Of a stretch of 64,000 nt of DNA, positions 14,716 through 24,112 are shown piece by piece (the stretch's first letter is position 1; each line of letters begins with the position of its first letter). The notes beneath the pieces were generated by a model that saw only the letters and a list, made by a program, of their open reading frames with translations, searched no databases and was not told where the DNA came from. The position numbers were made by a program, and so were the translations under genes. Source of the DNA: Candidatus Sulfopaludibacter sp. SbA3. GTDB lineage: Bacteria; Acidobacteriota; Terriglobia; Bryobacterales; Bryobacteraceae. Where the stretch lies: the NCBI GenBank assembly GCA_945890485.1, contig CAMDCN010000006.1, positions 62,001 through 126,000 of the forward strand, given 5' to 3'.

Positions 14716-17700
14716 ATGCCGAAGGAAAGCTCACGCCGAGAATTTATAAAGCGCTCGACGAAGGGGGCCGCGGTGGGCGGCGTAGCGGCGGCCACAGTAC
14801 CGGCCGCAGCAGCGGAGAGTGCTCCAAAACCGCTGAAGACGGCGCATACGCACCAGTCGACTTCCATTTGTCCCTACTGCGCGGTGGGCTGCAGTGTCGT
14901 GGTGCATACGCTGGGCGATAAGGCCCGGAATGTGAAACCGGCGATCGTGCATATTGAAGGCGATCCGGACAGCCCGATCAACCGGGGGACGCTGTGCCCG
15001 AAAGGCGCGTCGCTCGAAGAGTTTGTACAAAGCGACCGGCGGCTGACGACAGTGCAATACCGCGCCCCGGGAAGCCGGGAGTGGACGCGGATCACCTGGG
15101 CCGAGGCAATGACGAAGATGGCCCGGCGGATCAAGGATTCGCGGGACAACGGCTTCGAGGCCACCGATGCGCAGGGGCGTACGGTGAACCGGTTGGGCAA
15201 CGTCGCGATGATCGGCGGTTGCACCGACACGAACGAGATTAACTACCTGCTGAGCAAGTTCCGGTTCGGGCTGGGACTGCTCTCCTACGAGAACCAAAGC
15301 CGGCTTTGACACGGCCCCACGGTAGCCAGTTTGGCTGCCACGTTTGGACGGGGCGCGATGACGAACGGCTGGACCGACGTCTCGAATGCCGATGTCGTGC
15401 TGGTGATGGGCGGCAATCCGGCCGAGAACCATCCGGTGGGCTTCCGCTTTGTGATGGAAGCCAAGCGGCTGCGGAAAGCGAAGATCGTCTGCATCGACCC
15501 GCGGTTCACGCGGACGGCGGCGGTGAGCGATCTCTATGTGCCGATACGTTCGGGGACCGATATTGCGTTTCTCGGTGGGCTGATCCACTACGCGCTGACG
15601 GAGAACAAGTATCAGCGGAAGTACGTCGAGCAGCATACGAACGCGTCCTTCCTGATCGCCGAAGGGTTCGGGTTCAGCGAAGGGCATTTTTCGGGCTGGA
15701 AAGACGGAAAGTACGACAAAGCGACTTGGCAGTATGAACTCGACGGGCAGGGCTACGCGAAGGTGGACCCGACGCTGGAGCATCCGCGTTGCGTCTTCCA
15801 ACTGATGAAGACGCACTATTCGCGTTACACGCCTGACGTTGTGGCGAACATCTGCGGCTGTACGGCGGAGGAGTTTTTGAAGGCGGCTGCGATGATCACG
15901 ATCGCTGCCGCGGAAGACAAGAGCGGCACGGTGCTCTACGCGCTCGGCTGGACGCACCACAGCTTTGCCGTGCAGCTGATCCATGCGGCGGCGATGGTGC
16001 AGTTGCTGATGGGCAATATCGGCATGCCGGGCGGCGGCGTGAACGCGCAGCGGGGCCATGCGAACATTCAGGGCTCGACCGATATGGGCTCGTGGAACAA
16101 CTTGCCCGGGTATTTGAAGATTCCGCGGGCCAACCAGGGGACGCTGGCTGAATACCTGAAATCGAACACGCCGAAGGCGCTGCGTCCGAACAGCCTGAAC
16201 TATTGGGGGAATACGCCCAAGTTCATGACCAGTCTGCTGAAGGCCTACTACGGGCCCCACGCGACGGCGGCAAACGGGTACGGCTACGAATGGATCCCCA
16301 AAGTGGCCGAAGGTGCGGACCATTCCTGGGGCACGTTCTTCGATGAGATGCATGCCGGAAAGATGGATGGGCTGATCAGCTTCGGGATGAACCCCGTGGC
16401 GAACGGGCCGAACACGCCGAAGATGATCCGAGCGCTTTCGAAGTTGAAATGGCTGATTGTGGCCGAGAACTTTGAGACCGAGACAGCGGCATTCTGGCGG
16501 GCGAAAGAACTGGCCGACAAGGAGTATCCGCAGTCGCTGAAAGCGGAGGACATCCAAACGGAAGTGTTCCTGCTGCCGGCCGCCTGCTTCGCGGAGAAAG
16601 ACGGCGCGTTCGTGAACTCGTCGCGATGGCTGCAGTGGAAGGAAGCGGCCGTGGATCCGCCGGGCGATGCGCGGCGGGACCAGGAGATTATTGCGGACCT
16701 GTTCTTGGCCGTCCGCGCTCTTTACGAGAAAGAGGGCGGCAAATCGCCGGAGCCCGTACTGAACATGCAGTGGAACTACGCCAAACCGCATGTGCCGACC
16801 CTGCGGGAGGTGGCGCGCGAGGTGAACGGCGTTGACCTCGAAACCGGCAAGCAGCTGAATGGCTTTGGCGAGTTGAAGGACGACGGATCCACCTCGTGCG
16901 GAAATTGGGTCTACTCGGGTTCGTGGACGGAGTTGGGGAACCAGATGGCGCGGCGCGGGCAGGTGGACCCGACCGGACTGGGCCTGTACCCGGAGTGGGC
17001 GTGGAGCTGGCCGGCCAACCGGCGCATCCTTTACAACCGGGCGTCCGCGGATGATCAGGGCAAGCCGTGGGATGGCACGCGAGCGCCGATCCGATGGAAC
17101 GGCAAGCGCTGGGGCGGCGACACGCCGGACTACAAAGCCGACGCGAGTCCCGATTCGATGGCGGCATTCATCATGCTGCCGGAGGGCGTGGCGCGACTGT
17201 TCGCGCCGGATCTGGTGGAAGGTCCATTCCCGGAGCATTATGAACCGGCCGAAAGCCCGGTGGACAACGCGCTGCATCCGAACGCGAACGCCAATCCGAT
17301 GCTGAAGACTTACAAAAGCGACATGGACGCCTTCGGCACGGCGAAGGATTTCCCGTTTGTTGCGATCACCTACCGCCTGACGGAGCACTTCCATTACTGG
17401 ACGAAACACACGAGTTCGAGCTCGGAGCTGCAGTCGAACTTTTTCGTCGAGGTGCCCGAGGAGTTGGCCACGGAGAAGGGAATTGTGAGCGGAACGAAAG
17501 TGCGGGTATCCTCGGCGCGCGGCGACCTGGAGGGGCCGGCGTTGGTGACCAAACGGTTGCGGACATTGAAGGTGAGTGGCCGCAAGGTGTATCAGATCGG
17601 CCTGCCAATTCATTGGGGATTCGTCGGCAAGGTGCATGGCCCATTGATCAACAAGTTGACGCCGAGCGCGTATGATCCGAACTGCGGGACCCCGGAATAT

Positions 17701-17736
17701 AAGGGCTTTCTCGTGAACTTGGAGAAGATTGGATGA
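14716..17736 (+). CDS. fdnG: Formate dehydrogenase catalytic subunit, selenocysteine-containing
   Basis: A 1006-residue molybdopterin enzyme that oxidises formate to CO2 in the periplasm. A Tat leader is at residues 6-33 (SRREFIKRS). The [4Fe-4S] cluster ligands are C52, C55, C59 and C94. The reading frame has one internal TGA at 15307-15309 (codon 198) in the context N-Q-S-R-L-U-H-G-P-T-V-A, exactly where E. coli FdnG has Sec196, and continues in frame to 17736. A SECIS-like hairpin follows the UGA. Gene callers would split it into 14716-15309 and 15331-17736. Length matches FdnG (1015). It overlaps the beta subunit by ATGA. SelA is encoded at 58706. Confidence 0.96.
15321..15339 (+). promoter_or_regulatory. 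Bacterial SECIS-like stem-loop after the formate dehydrogenase UGA
   Basis: Immediately 3' of the in-frame UGA, GGTAGCC (15321-15327) pairs with GGCTGCC (15333-15339), seven pairs including one G-U wobble, around the five-base loop AGTTT. The loop starts 18 nt after the UGA, inside the distance at which bacterial SelB-binding SECIS loops lie. The arms also code for protein, as in E. coli fdhF and fdnG. Confidence 0.75.
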
Positions 17737-18551
17737 TTGTCGCCAAGCTCATCGATACGACGTTATGTATTGGCTGCAAGGCCTGCGAAGTCGCTTGCCA
17801 GGAGTGGAACGACCAGGAGTACACCCTGGGGACGTTCGGCGGCACCTACCAGACGATGCCCGATCTCGAGCACAATTTCTGGAACCTGATCAAGTTCAAC
17901 GAAATGGAGCGCGACGGCGGGACATCCTGGCTGATGTCGAAGTATCAGTGCATGCACTGCGCTGATGCGGGTTGTCTCGCGGCGTGTCCGGCTCCGGGCG
18001 CGATTGTGCCGCGGGCCAATGGGACCATCGACTTCGTCCACGAGAACTGCATTGGATGCGGATACTGCATCACGGGCTGTCCGTTCGATGTGCCCCGCCT
18101 GAGTCCGACGACGAAGAAGGTTTATAAGTGTTCGTTGTGTTCCGACCGCACGGCCGTGGGCCTGGAGCCGGCCTGCATCAAGACCTGCCCCACCAACTGC
18201 CTGACGTTTGGCGAACGGGATGAACTGGTGCGTATCGCCGAGGCCCGCAGCGTGGAGTTGAAGGCCGATGGTTTTGCCGACGCCGGGGTGTACAACCCAC
18301 AGGGTGTGGGCGGAACCAACGTGCTCTACGTGTTGAAGCACGCCAGCGAACCCGAGCAGTACGGGTTGCCGAAGGACCCGCAGATCCCCTGGACCGTGAG
18401 CCTCTGGAAGGGGCCGATGAAGTGGTTGGGCTCGCTGATGTTCTGGGGTACGATTCTGGGAGCATTTTTCCATTTCGTAATCTACGGGCCGCAGGACCCA
18501 GCCAAGCACGGGCACCCGGAGAAGGAGGACGAACCCAGTGAAAAATCCTGA
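17733..18551 (+). CDS. fdnH: Formate dehydrogenase iron-sulfur (beta) subunit
   Basis: A 272-residue electron-transfer subunit with four ferredoxin-type clusters. Cys motifs appear in order: CIGCKACEVACQEWN (12-26), CMHCADAGCLAACP (~74-87), CIGCGYCITGCPFDVPR and CSLCSDR...CIKTCPTNC. A single C-terminal membrane helix (LGSLMFWGTILGAFFHFVIY) anchors it, as in FdnH. It carries electrons from the molybdenum subunit to the cytochrome b subunit. It overlaps the catalytic subunit by 4 bp and the gamma subunit by 14 bp. Confidence 0.94.
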   Translation: MIVAKLIDTTLCIGCKACEVACQEWNDQEYTLGTFGGTYQTMPDLEHNFWNLIKFNEMERDGGTSWLMSKYQCMHCADAGCLAACPAPGAIVPRANGTIDFVHENCIGCGYCITGCPFDVPRLSPTTKKVYKCSLCSDRTAVGLEPACIKTCPTNCLTFGERDELVRIAEARSVELKADGFADAGVYNPQGVGGTNVLYVLKHASEPEQYGLPKDPQIPWTVSLWKGPMKWLGSLMFWGTILGAFFHFVIYGPQDPAKHGHPEKEDEPSEKS

Positions 18552-19170
18552 AGAGATTCGGATCCCTCGCTTCGATGCCTATGAACGCGTCATGCACTGG
18601 ATGTCGGCGCTGAGCTTCGGCTATGCGACGCTCACGGGCCTCGCCATCTGGTCGCCGAAACTGTATTGGATGGCGGCCGTGCTCGGCGGTGGGTTCCACA
18701 TCCGTGGCACACATCCGTGGTCCGGCATCGTGTTTGCCGTGATGATCGGGGTGATGTTCCGGCGCTGGGCGTCGGGGATGAGCCTGGATGCCGACGACCG
18801 CGTCTGGCTGACCCGCATGCACAAGTATGCGACGCACGACCACGGTGCACTCCCACCGTCGGGGCGGTTCAACGCCGGGCAAAAGATGTTGTTCTGGAGC
18901 CAGGTGGCGACGACCTTGGCGCTGTTTGCGACAGGCATCGTGCTGTGGTTTCCCGAGTGGATGCCCAGGTCGCTGCGGCTGGCTTCAATAGCGCTGCATC
19001 CGCTGGCCGCGATCGGCTCCATCACAAGTATTCTGGTGCACATTTACATGGGCACCGCCGCGGTACCGCAATCGATGCGCGCCATGCTCCGCGGCTATGT
19101 CGTTCCGGAATGGGCCCGGTTTCACCACCCCAAATGGTACAAGGCGTGGCGCGCCTCCCAACATTCGTGA
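18538..19170 (+). CDS. fdnI: Formate dehydrogenase cytochrome b (gamma) subunit
   Basis: A 210-residue integral membrane cytochrome with four predicted helices, starting at GTG 18538 inside the beta-subunit gene. Histidines suited to haem ligation occur in the first helix (YERVMHWMSALSFGYATL), in GGGFHIRGTHPWSGI, and in the last helix (GSITSILVHIYMG), the same arrangement as FdnI. It passes electrons to the quinone pool. The C-terminal HHPKWYKAW resembles the cytoplasmic end of FdnI/FdoI. Confidence 0.92.
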   Translation: MKNPEEIRIPRFDAYERVMHWMSALSFGYATLTGLAIWSPKLYWMAAVLGGGFHIRGTHPWSGIVFAVMIGVMFRRWASGMSLDADDRVWLTRMHKYATHDHGALPPSGRFNAGQKMLFWSQVATTLALFATGIVLWFPEWMPRSLRLASIALHPLAAIGSITSILVHIYMGTAAVPQSMRAMLRGYVVPEWARFHHPKWYKAWRASQHS

Positions 19171-19184
19171 TAGAAGGACCTCTT

Positions 19185-19946
19185 ATGCGGTTTACCCGAA
19201 TTTTATATTTGGCGGGCAGTCTGGCCGCCGCTGGCTGGGCGCAATCGACGCTGCCCATGGACCCGGCAAGCCTGGCGGCCGGCAAGAAGTCCTATGACTT
19301 CCACTGCGCCTTTTGTCACGGCAAAGGCGACGATGGCATGGCGGCCAACCTCGTAACCCCGAATCTGGTCCATGCGCCGACCGACTCCTCGCTGCTCAAC
19401 ATCATTCGCACCGGAATCCCGGGAAGCGACATGCCCCCGGCGCTGGGCATGACGGATACGGAGATGGCACAGGTGGCCGGCTATGTTCGGTCGCTGGGCC
19501 GCAGCGCGCCAACGAGAGTGGCCGGCGACATGGCCAAGGGCAAGGCGCTCTATAACGGCAAGGGCGGCTGCGCCGGTTGCCACATGGTGGGCGGCGTAGG
19601 CGGCCGTTCCGGGCCGGACCTGACCCTGATCGGGGCAATGCGGAGCCCGTCGAATTTGAAAACTTCAATTGTGGATCCCAATGCCGCGATGGTCGGCGGA
19701 TGGACGATGGTCCGCGTGACGATGAAGGATGGCCGTAAGGTATCGGGCATCCGGTTGAATGAAGACAATTTCCAAATCAGCCTGCGGGACGGAAAGTCGC
19801 AATTGCTGACGATTGATAAGAGCACAACGAGCGCGATTGAACGCGACATCACCAAATCTTCCATGCCGAACTACAGCAAAGTCTTCAACGCCGAAGAACT
19901 CGACAATCTGACTGCCTATCTGTTCTCTCTGCGGGGTGGCCTGTGA
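19185..19946 (+). CDS. Di-haem cytochrome c, periplasmic
   Basis: A 253-residue protein with a Sec signal peptide (residues 1-19, ending WAQ). Two haem sites are visible: CAFCH (41-45) and CAGCH (129-133), each followed by a plausible Met ligand (GSDMPPALGMTD; the second less clear). The C-terminal domain (~170-240) resembles the haem-c tail of secreted acidobacterial proteins (VRVTMKDGRKVSGIRLNEDN). The ATG has a good AAGGA ribosome-binding site. It lies 14 nt after the FDH gamma subunit, and its stop overlaps the GTG start of the PQQ dehydrogenase, so it is the likely electron acceptor of that enzyme. Confidence 0.9.
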   Translation: MRFTRILYLAGSLAAAGWAQSTLPMDPASLAAGKKSYDFHCAFCHGKGDDGMAANLVTPNLVHAPTDSSLLNIIRTGIPGSDMPPALGMTDTEMAQVAGYVRSLGRSAPTRVAGDMAKGKALYNGKGGCAGCHMVGGVGGRSGPDLTLIGAMRSPSNLKTSIVDPNAAMVGGWTMVRVTMKDGRKVSGIRLNEDNFQISLRDGKSQLLTIDKSTTSAIERDITKSSMPNYSKVFNAEELDNLTAYLFSLRGGL

Positions 19947-21493
19947 AATTAGCACTCATCCTGGCGTCCACCTCCGCGCTGTTTGCCCAGAGCAACTCCG
20001 GCGACTGGCTGCACTTTCAAGGCAATGTGGAAGGGCATCGGCATTCGCCACTAACCCAGATCACGAAAGCCAACGCCGGCAAGCTGAAGCTGGCTTGGGC
20101 CCTGCAGTTGGATAAGACCGACAAGTTCGAAGCGTCGCCCATTGTGCGCGGCGGTGTGATGTACATCTCTGAGCCGCCTTCGGATGTCACGGCGCTCGAG
20201 ACCCGCTCTGGCAAAGTGTTATGGCGCTACAAGCGCGTCCTGCCGGACAACGTGGCGTACTGCTGCGGTAAGGTGAATCGCGGCGTAGCGATCCTCGGCA
20301 ACCTGATCTTCATCGGCACGCTGGACGCGCACCTGGTGGCCTTGGATGCCTCTACCGGCAATGTTGTCTGGGATGTCGAAGTGGCCCCCCACAAGAAGGG
20401 TTACTCCTCGACGGTGGCACCGCTTGTCGTGAAGGACAAGGTGATCATCGGCAGCGCAGGCGGGGAGTTTGGCGTGCGCGGATATCTCGCGGCGTACGAT
20501 GCCAAGACCGGCAAAGAGGCGTGGCGCACGTGGACCGTGCCTTCGGCCGGCGACAAAGCAACCGAGACCTGGCTGGGCGATAGCTACAAATACGGTTCCG
20601 CGACGACGTGGGTGACCGGCAGCTATGACCCCTCGACCAATCTCGTTCTATGGGGCACCGGCAATCCCGGGCCGGACTGGAAGGGTGACAAGCGGCGCGG
20701 CGATAACCTCTATTCAAACTGCCTGCTGGCTCTCGATGCCGACACCGGCAAAATGAAGTGGTACTTCCAGTTCACGCCGCACGACGTGCATGATTGGGAC
20801 TCCACACAGGTGCCGATCGTGACCGACGAGATGTGGCAGGGCAAGATGCGGAAGCTGGTTCTGTTCGCCAACCGCAATTCGTTCTACTATGTGCTCGACC
20901 GCGAGACCGGCGAGTATCTACTGGGTAAGCAGTACGTGCGGCAGACTTGGGCGCAACCGAATCTGGATGCCAAAGGTCGCCCGACGCGGCTGCCGAATAC
21001 CTCGCCAACGGAGAAGGGCACCACCGTCTATCCCAACTCACCGGGCGCGACAAACTTCCAGGCGCCGAGCTATTCGCCGGTCACAAAGCTGCACTACGTG
21101 ATGACTCGGGACGAGGGCGGCGTGTTCTACACGGGCGATGACACGTACAAAGAAGGGAGCTGGTACCTGGCCGGCCGCTTCGTCTCGAAGCCCGGCGAAG
21201 AGGCCACTGGCGCCATCAAGGCCATGGATCCGAAAACCGGAACCGCGAAGTGGGAGTATGCCTTGAGCGCTCCTTCCTGGGCGGGCGTGCTGACGACGGC
21301 CGGCGGACTTGCGATCAGCGCGACCGGTGACGGAGACGTGTTGGCCCTTGACGACGCGACGGGGAAGCTGCTTTGGAAGTTCTCAACTGGCGGCAAGGCA
21401 TTCGCCAACCCGATCAGCTACACGGCAGCGGACGGCAAGCAGCACATTGCCATTGCGACCGGGCACACACTCTGGTCGTTCACGATCGAGTAG
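19943..21493 (+). CDS. PQQ-dependent alcohol dehydrogenase, lanthanide-type active site
   Basis: A 516-residue periplasmic quinoprotein, signal peptide 1-15. Active-site residues of the eight-bladed propeller are present: the vicinal disulfide Cys107-Cys108, Glu175 (GGEFGVRGY), Asn241 (GTGNPGPD) and the catalytic Asp284 in TPHDVHDWDS. Asp286, two residues after the catalytic Asp, is the extra ligand found in lanthanide-dependent XoxF/ExaF/PedH enzymes; calcium-type MxaF has Ala at that position. It is shorter than MxaF/XoxF (~600) and lacks a fused cytochrome domain; the di-haem cytochrome overlapping its start probably serves instead. Substrate (methanol, ethanol or other alcohol) cannot be assigned. 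Confidence 0.9.
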   Translation: MKLALILASTSALFAQSNSGDWLHFQGNVEGHRHSPLTQITKANAGKLKLAWALQLDKTDKFEASPIVRGGVMYISEPPSDVTALETRSGKVLWRYKRVLPDNVAYCCGKVNRGVAILGNLIFIGTLDAHLVALDASTGNVVWDVEVAPHKKGYSSTVAPLVVKDKVIIGSAGGEFGVRGYLAAYDAKTGKEAWRTWTVPSAGDKATETWLGDSYKYGSATTWVTGSYDPSTNLVLWGTGNPGPDWKGDKRRGDNLYSNCLLALDADTGKMKWYFQFTPHDVHDWDSTQVPIVTDEMWQGKMRKLVLFANRNSFYYVLDRETGEYLLGKQYVRQTWAQPNLDAKGRPTRLPNTSPTEKGTTVYPNSPGATNFQAPSYSPVTKLHYVMTRDEGGVFYTGDDTYKEGSWYLAGRFVSKPGEEATGAIKAMDPKTGTAKWEYALSAPSWAGVLTTAGGLAISATGDGDVLALDDATGKLLWKFSTGGKAFANPISYTAADGKQHIAIATGHTLWSFTIE

Positions 21494-21495
21494 GG

Positions 21496-23040
21496 CTAAC
21501 GCGACAACGTGAAGCGGTGAAACGGCTCGAGGTGGTCAATCGACTCCTCGGGCCGTCCCATTTTCCAGCCGAACATTCGGAACTCGATCTTGTTCCGAGT
21601 GAAGTCGATGATCGTGAAGCCATTGTCCTCGCGGGGCGCCAAAGTTTCCGCGATCTCCAGGCCCGTCGCGATCAGGGGCGGTGTGCCGCGAGCCGATGAC
21701 GGCCAGCCGCGAGGACCGGTGGAGATGGGGCCAGTGAGGACGGCGTGCACCGGGTTTCGCCGGAGGTCTGCCGTGCCATTACGCGTGATCGCTCCGTGGC
21801 CGAGGGCGTGCAAGTCCCCACTGAGAAAGAGGGGGACGCGCTCCATCGCGGATGCGGCCGCCAGCAGCCGATCATGTTGTGAACGCCAGCCTTCCTGCCA
21901 GAAGTACTTTGGCCGGGCGACGCCCAGCCGGCCGTTGGCATCGAGAACGTCCGGGTACCATTCGCCCCATTTGCCGGCGCTCCAGCCGATCGGCATGGAA
22001 GGCACGTGCACCACATGGCGGGCAGGTGAATTCCGCATGCGGCTCAACAGCCAAGCTTCGGCGTTGTCTGGAACGAGGCGGGCGTGGGGACCACGCAGCG
22101 TCTGGAAGCGGCGGCAATCGTAGAGGAGAAGTTCGGCCAGGTTGCCAACGCGGAGGGTGCCGAAGCATTCGCTGAGGCCGGGAGACCGGTCGGCTGCGCT
22201 CGCGCCGGGTAGACCGCTGGGGCGGTCGGCGTTGGGGAGATGTTCCGGGAAGTACAGATGCTGCGTGGCGCGGGCCAAGCGCGTCATGAAGTCGTCCGGA
22301 GGGAACGAGATGCCGCTAGGGATCGCTTCGTCGTTTTCAAAGTAGTCGTGGTCGTCTTGAATGAAGTGAACCGGCGTCGAGCGGAAGAGCGTACCGTAGA
22401 GCTCGGCGATCTGGCGGTCCACGGCGCGTTTCAGTAGGCGTTCGTTGGGCGTTCCGAGGACCGGAATGTCGCGGTTGAAGTCGGCGCCGAGCAGTTGGCT
22501 GGCCCAAGGCTGCTGGCCCATGGGAAAGCGGCCGGTGCCGCGGCCGAAACGGAGGTCCCAGTACACGTGGTCGCCGATGGCGATCATGGCGTCGGGTCGC
22601 TGCCGGAGCGCCGTCCGGAATAGCCGTTGGCGCGCCGGGACACTCACCCAGTAAGGCTGCGTCGTGTCTTCGATGAGCGCGGCGTCATGGCCGCCAGCGC
22701 AGGTGAAGACGAGCAGGCGGAAACGGTCGACGGCCGCGTCCGGCGGCGGGAAGGTGCGAAGGGGCCACGGCTCATAGCCATCGATCCGAAGCTGGTACTC
22801 CGTGGCGGGTTGGAGGCCGGGGACATCGAAGAGCCAGAATTGGCCATCGGAATCAGTGCGCCGCCCGCCGACTCGCCGGTTGTTGACGTGTAGTTCAGGA
22901 GCACGGAGGAGCGGTTGATGGAACGAGGCCTTGATCAGAAAACGATCCTGCGTGGCCGCGGGGAGCAGGTGGCGCAACCCTTTCGGGGGAGCGAGCGCGG
23001 CTAGTACTTGACGACGGGTCAGTGATGACTGGGTGGCCAT
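21496..23040 (-). CDS. PhoD-like metallophosphatase, Tat-exported
   Basis: A 514-residue protein of the alkaline phosphatase D family. The N-terminus has a short twin-arginine-like leader (LTRRQVLAALAPP). A fibronectin-like N-domain (~35-115) precedes the metallophosphatase domain with IAIGDHVYWDLRFG, VHFIQDDHDYFENDEA and LFLSGDLHALGHG, which supply the Fe/Ca ligands. PhoD enzymes release phosphate from mono- and diesters. It converges with the PQQ dehydrogenase, the stops being 3 nt apart, and nothing else lies between. Confidence 0.85.
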   Translation of the reverse strand: MATQSSLTRRQVLAALAPPKGLRHLLPAATQDRFLIKASFHQPLLRAPELHVNNRRVGGRRTDSDGQFWLFDVPGLQPATEYQLRIDGYEPWPLRTFPPPDAAVDRFRLLVFTCAGGHDAALIEDTTQPYWVSVPARQRLFRTALRQRPDAMIAIGDHVYWDLRFGRGTGRFPMGQQPWASQLLGADFNRDIPVLGTPNERLLKRAVDRQIAELYGTLFRSTPVHFIQDDHDYFENDEAIPSGISFPPDDFMTRLARATQHLYFPEHLPNADRPSGLPGASAADRSPGLSECFGTLRVGNLAELLLYDCRRFQTLRGPHARLVPDNAEAWLLSRMRNSPARHVVHVPSMPIGWSAGKWGEWYPDVLDANGRLGVARPKYFWQEGWRSQHDRLLAAASAMERVPLFLSGDLHALGHGAITRNGTADLRRNPVHAVLTGPISTGPRGWPSSARGTPPLIATGLEIAETLAPREDNGFTIIDFTRNKIEFRMFGWKMGRPEESIDHLEPFHRFTLSR

Positions 23041-23070
23041 GTGGCCGTCAGGTTATCGCAATTTCGTGGC

Positions 23071-24060
23071 TTAGATTGTCAGGGACCGGTATATCTCCGA
23101 TTCCGCCAAGTCGCGGCAGAACGATTCCTGGGAAAGGAATGTGGTGTCCATGGATTTCAGGTGAACGTGGGCGGCGTGGACGAGCGACGAATCGGATGCC
23201 TTGGCCGCGGCTTCTTCCATCGTTTCGTAGTACAGCGGGTATTCCTCGCCCAGATACTCCCGAACCGAGGGAAGGGAGTTGACAAGCACCGGGGTGGCTC
23301 GCACGATGCACTCAATGATGGCGTTGTTGGCAACGGCGCCAAAGAGGTTTAGAAAGACGAGCGAGGCAGAGAGAAGCTGGTCATAGGCGTGATTGGGTAG
23401 ATGGGGCAGTATCTCGATGCCCCAATCGGCCGCAGGCGGGGTTCCGAAATGCTTCCGGTCCGCGTCAAAAACGGCGTTAAAGCGCGGCAACCCATCGCCG
23501 GACTGGGGGATCAGGAGGGCTTTCCGTGATTTCGGAATCTCGAGGTTATAGATGGCGGAAAGATTCCGCAGCCACCAGCCCACTTGTACGACCCGTTGCC
23601 CCTGCTGCTGATACCGATCCCAGTCGAACCGGACTGATGGCACTTCGGTAGGGTGGCGCAACGTTGCGACAGGTACGTCGACGTAGTCGGCCAGCCAGCA
23701 TTTCATGTCGTCGGACAGCGTGAACAGTCCCCGGCAATGCGGCCAACTTTCGCGCCAGGCAGGAGTCTGACTGATATTACGAATACTCTTGTTCTGCTCA
23801 AACCACGCGGGAAAATCCGCCGGAACGTGAACAATACCGATCCATGGACGACGATACGGAATTCGGCCCTCTGCCAGGGCACCCGCGTACTGCCGGCCGA
23901 AGTTGCGTTCCACCATCGTATCGAGAAGGACCCCCGCACCGTCCGTTCGCAGGAGTGGAGTGAGACTCGATTGGGCGAATTGCCAGCCGCTGCGTTGGTG
24001 GGGATAAAGGAACGACTGCTCGAGGGTGAGTTTTGGTTGGTAAAGAGTTGGCGAAATGAT
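23071..24060 (-). CDS. Glycosyltransferase-like protein, N-terminal start unresolved
   Basis: The frame from the first ATG (23916) gives 281 residues resembling a GT-B glycosyltransferase (IVHVPADFPAWF, GLFTLSDDMKCWLADYV, VVQVGWWLRN, and a C-terminal block ECIVRATPVLVNSLPSVREYLG). Translation upstream in the same frame stays open to 24060 and looks like genuine protein (LYQPKLTLEQSFLYPHQRSG, then WQFAQSSLTPLLRTDGAGVL), so the true N-terminus is about 45 residues longer. No ATG/GTG/TTG occurs there: only ATC/ATT codons follow the in-frame TGA at 24061-24063. Either a rare ATT/ATC start or a frameshift with the ATG at 24064 is used. It is divergent from the kinase-like gene at 24113. Confidence 0.65.
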   Translation of the reverse strand: MISPTLYQPKLTLEQSFLYPHQRSGWQFAQSSLTPLLRTDGAGVLLDTMVERNFGRQYAGALAEGRIPYRRPWIGIVHVPADFPAWFEQNKSIRNISQTPAWRESWPHCRGLFTLSDDMKCWLADYVDVPVATLRHPTEVPSVRFDWDRYQQQGQRVVQVGWWLRNLSAIYNLEIPKSRKALLIPQSGDGLPRFNAVFDADRKHFGTPPAADWGIEILPHLPNHAYDQLLSASLVFLNLFGAVANNAIIECIVRATPVLVNSLPSVREYLGEEYPLYYETMEEAAAKASDSSLVHAAHVHLKSMDTTFLSQESFCRDLAESEIYRSLTI

Positions 24061-24112
24061 TCATTCAGGTTACACTTTGAGGGCGCGGAAAACCTAGGAG
24101 AAAGTCCAGAAA

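Noticed and set aside
14716-15309. Short formate dehydrogenase fragment ending at TGA, with a second gene starting at 15331
   Set aside because: Same frame, conserved Sec context and a SECIS-like hairpin show a single selenoprotein gene, not a nonsense mutation.
14731-17637. 968-codon open frame antisense to formate dehydrogenase
   Set aside because: Composition is Arg/His-rich shadow of GC-rich codons; no motif, and the opposite strand is a certain gene.
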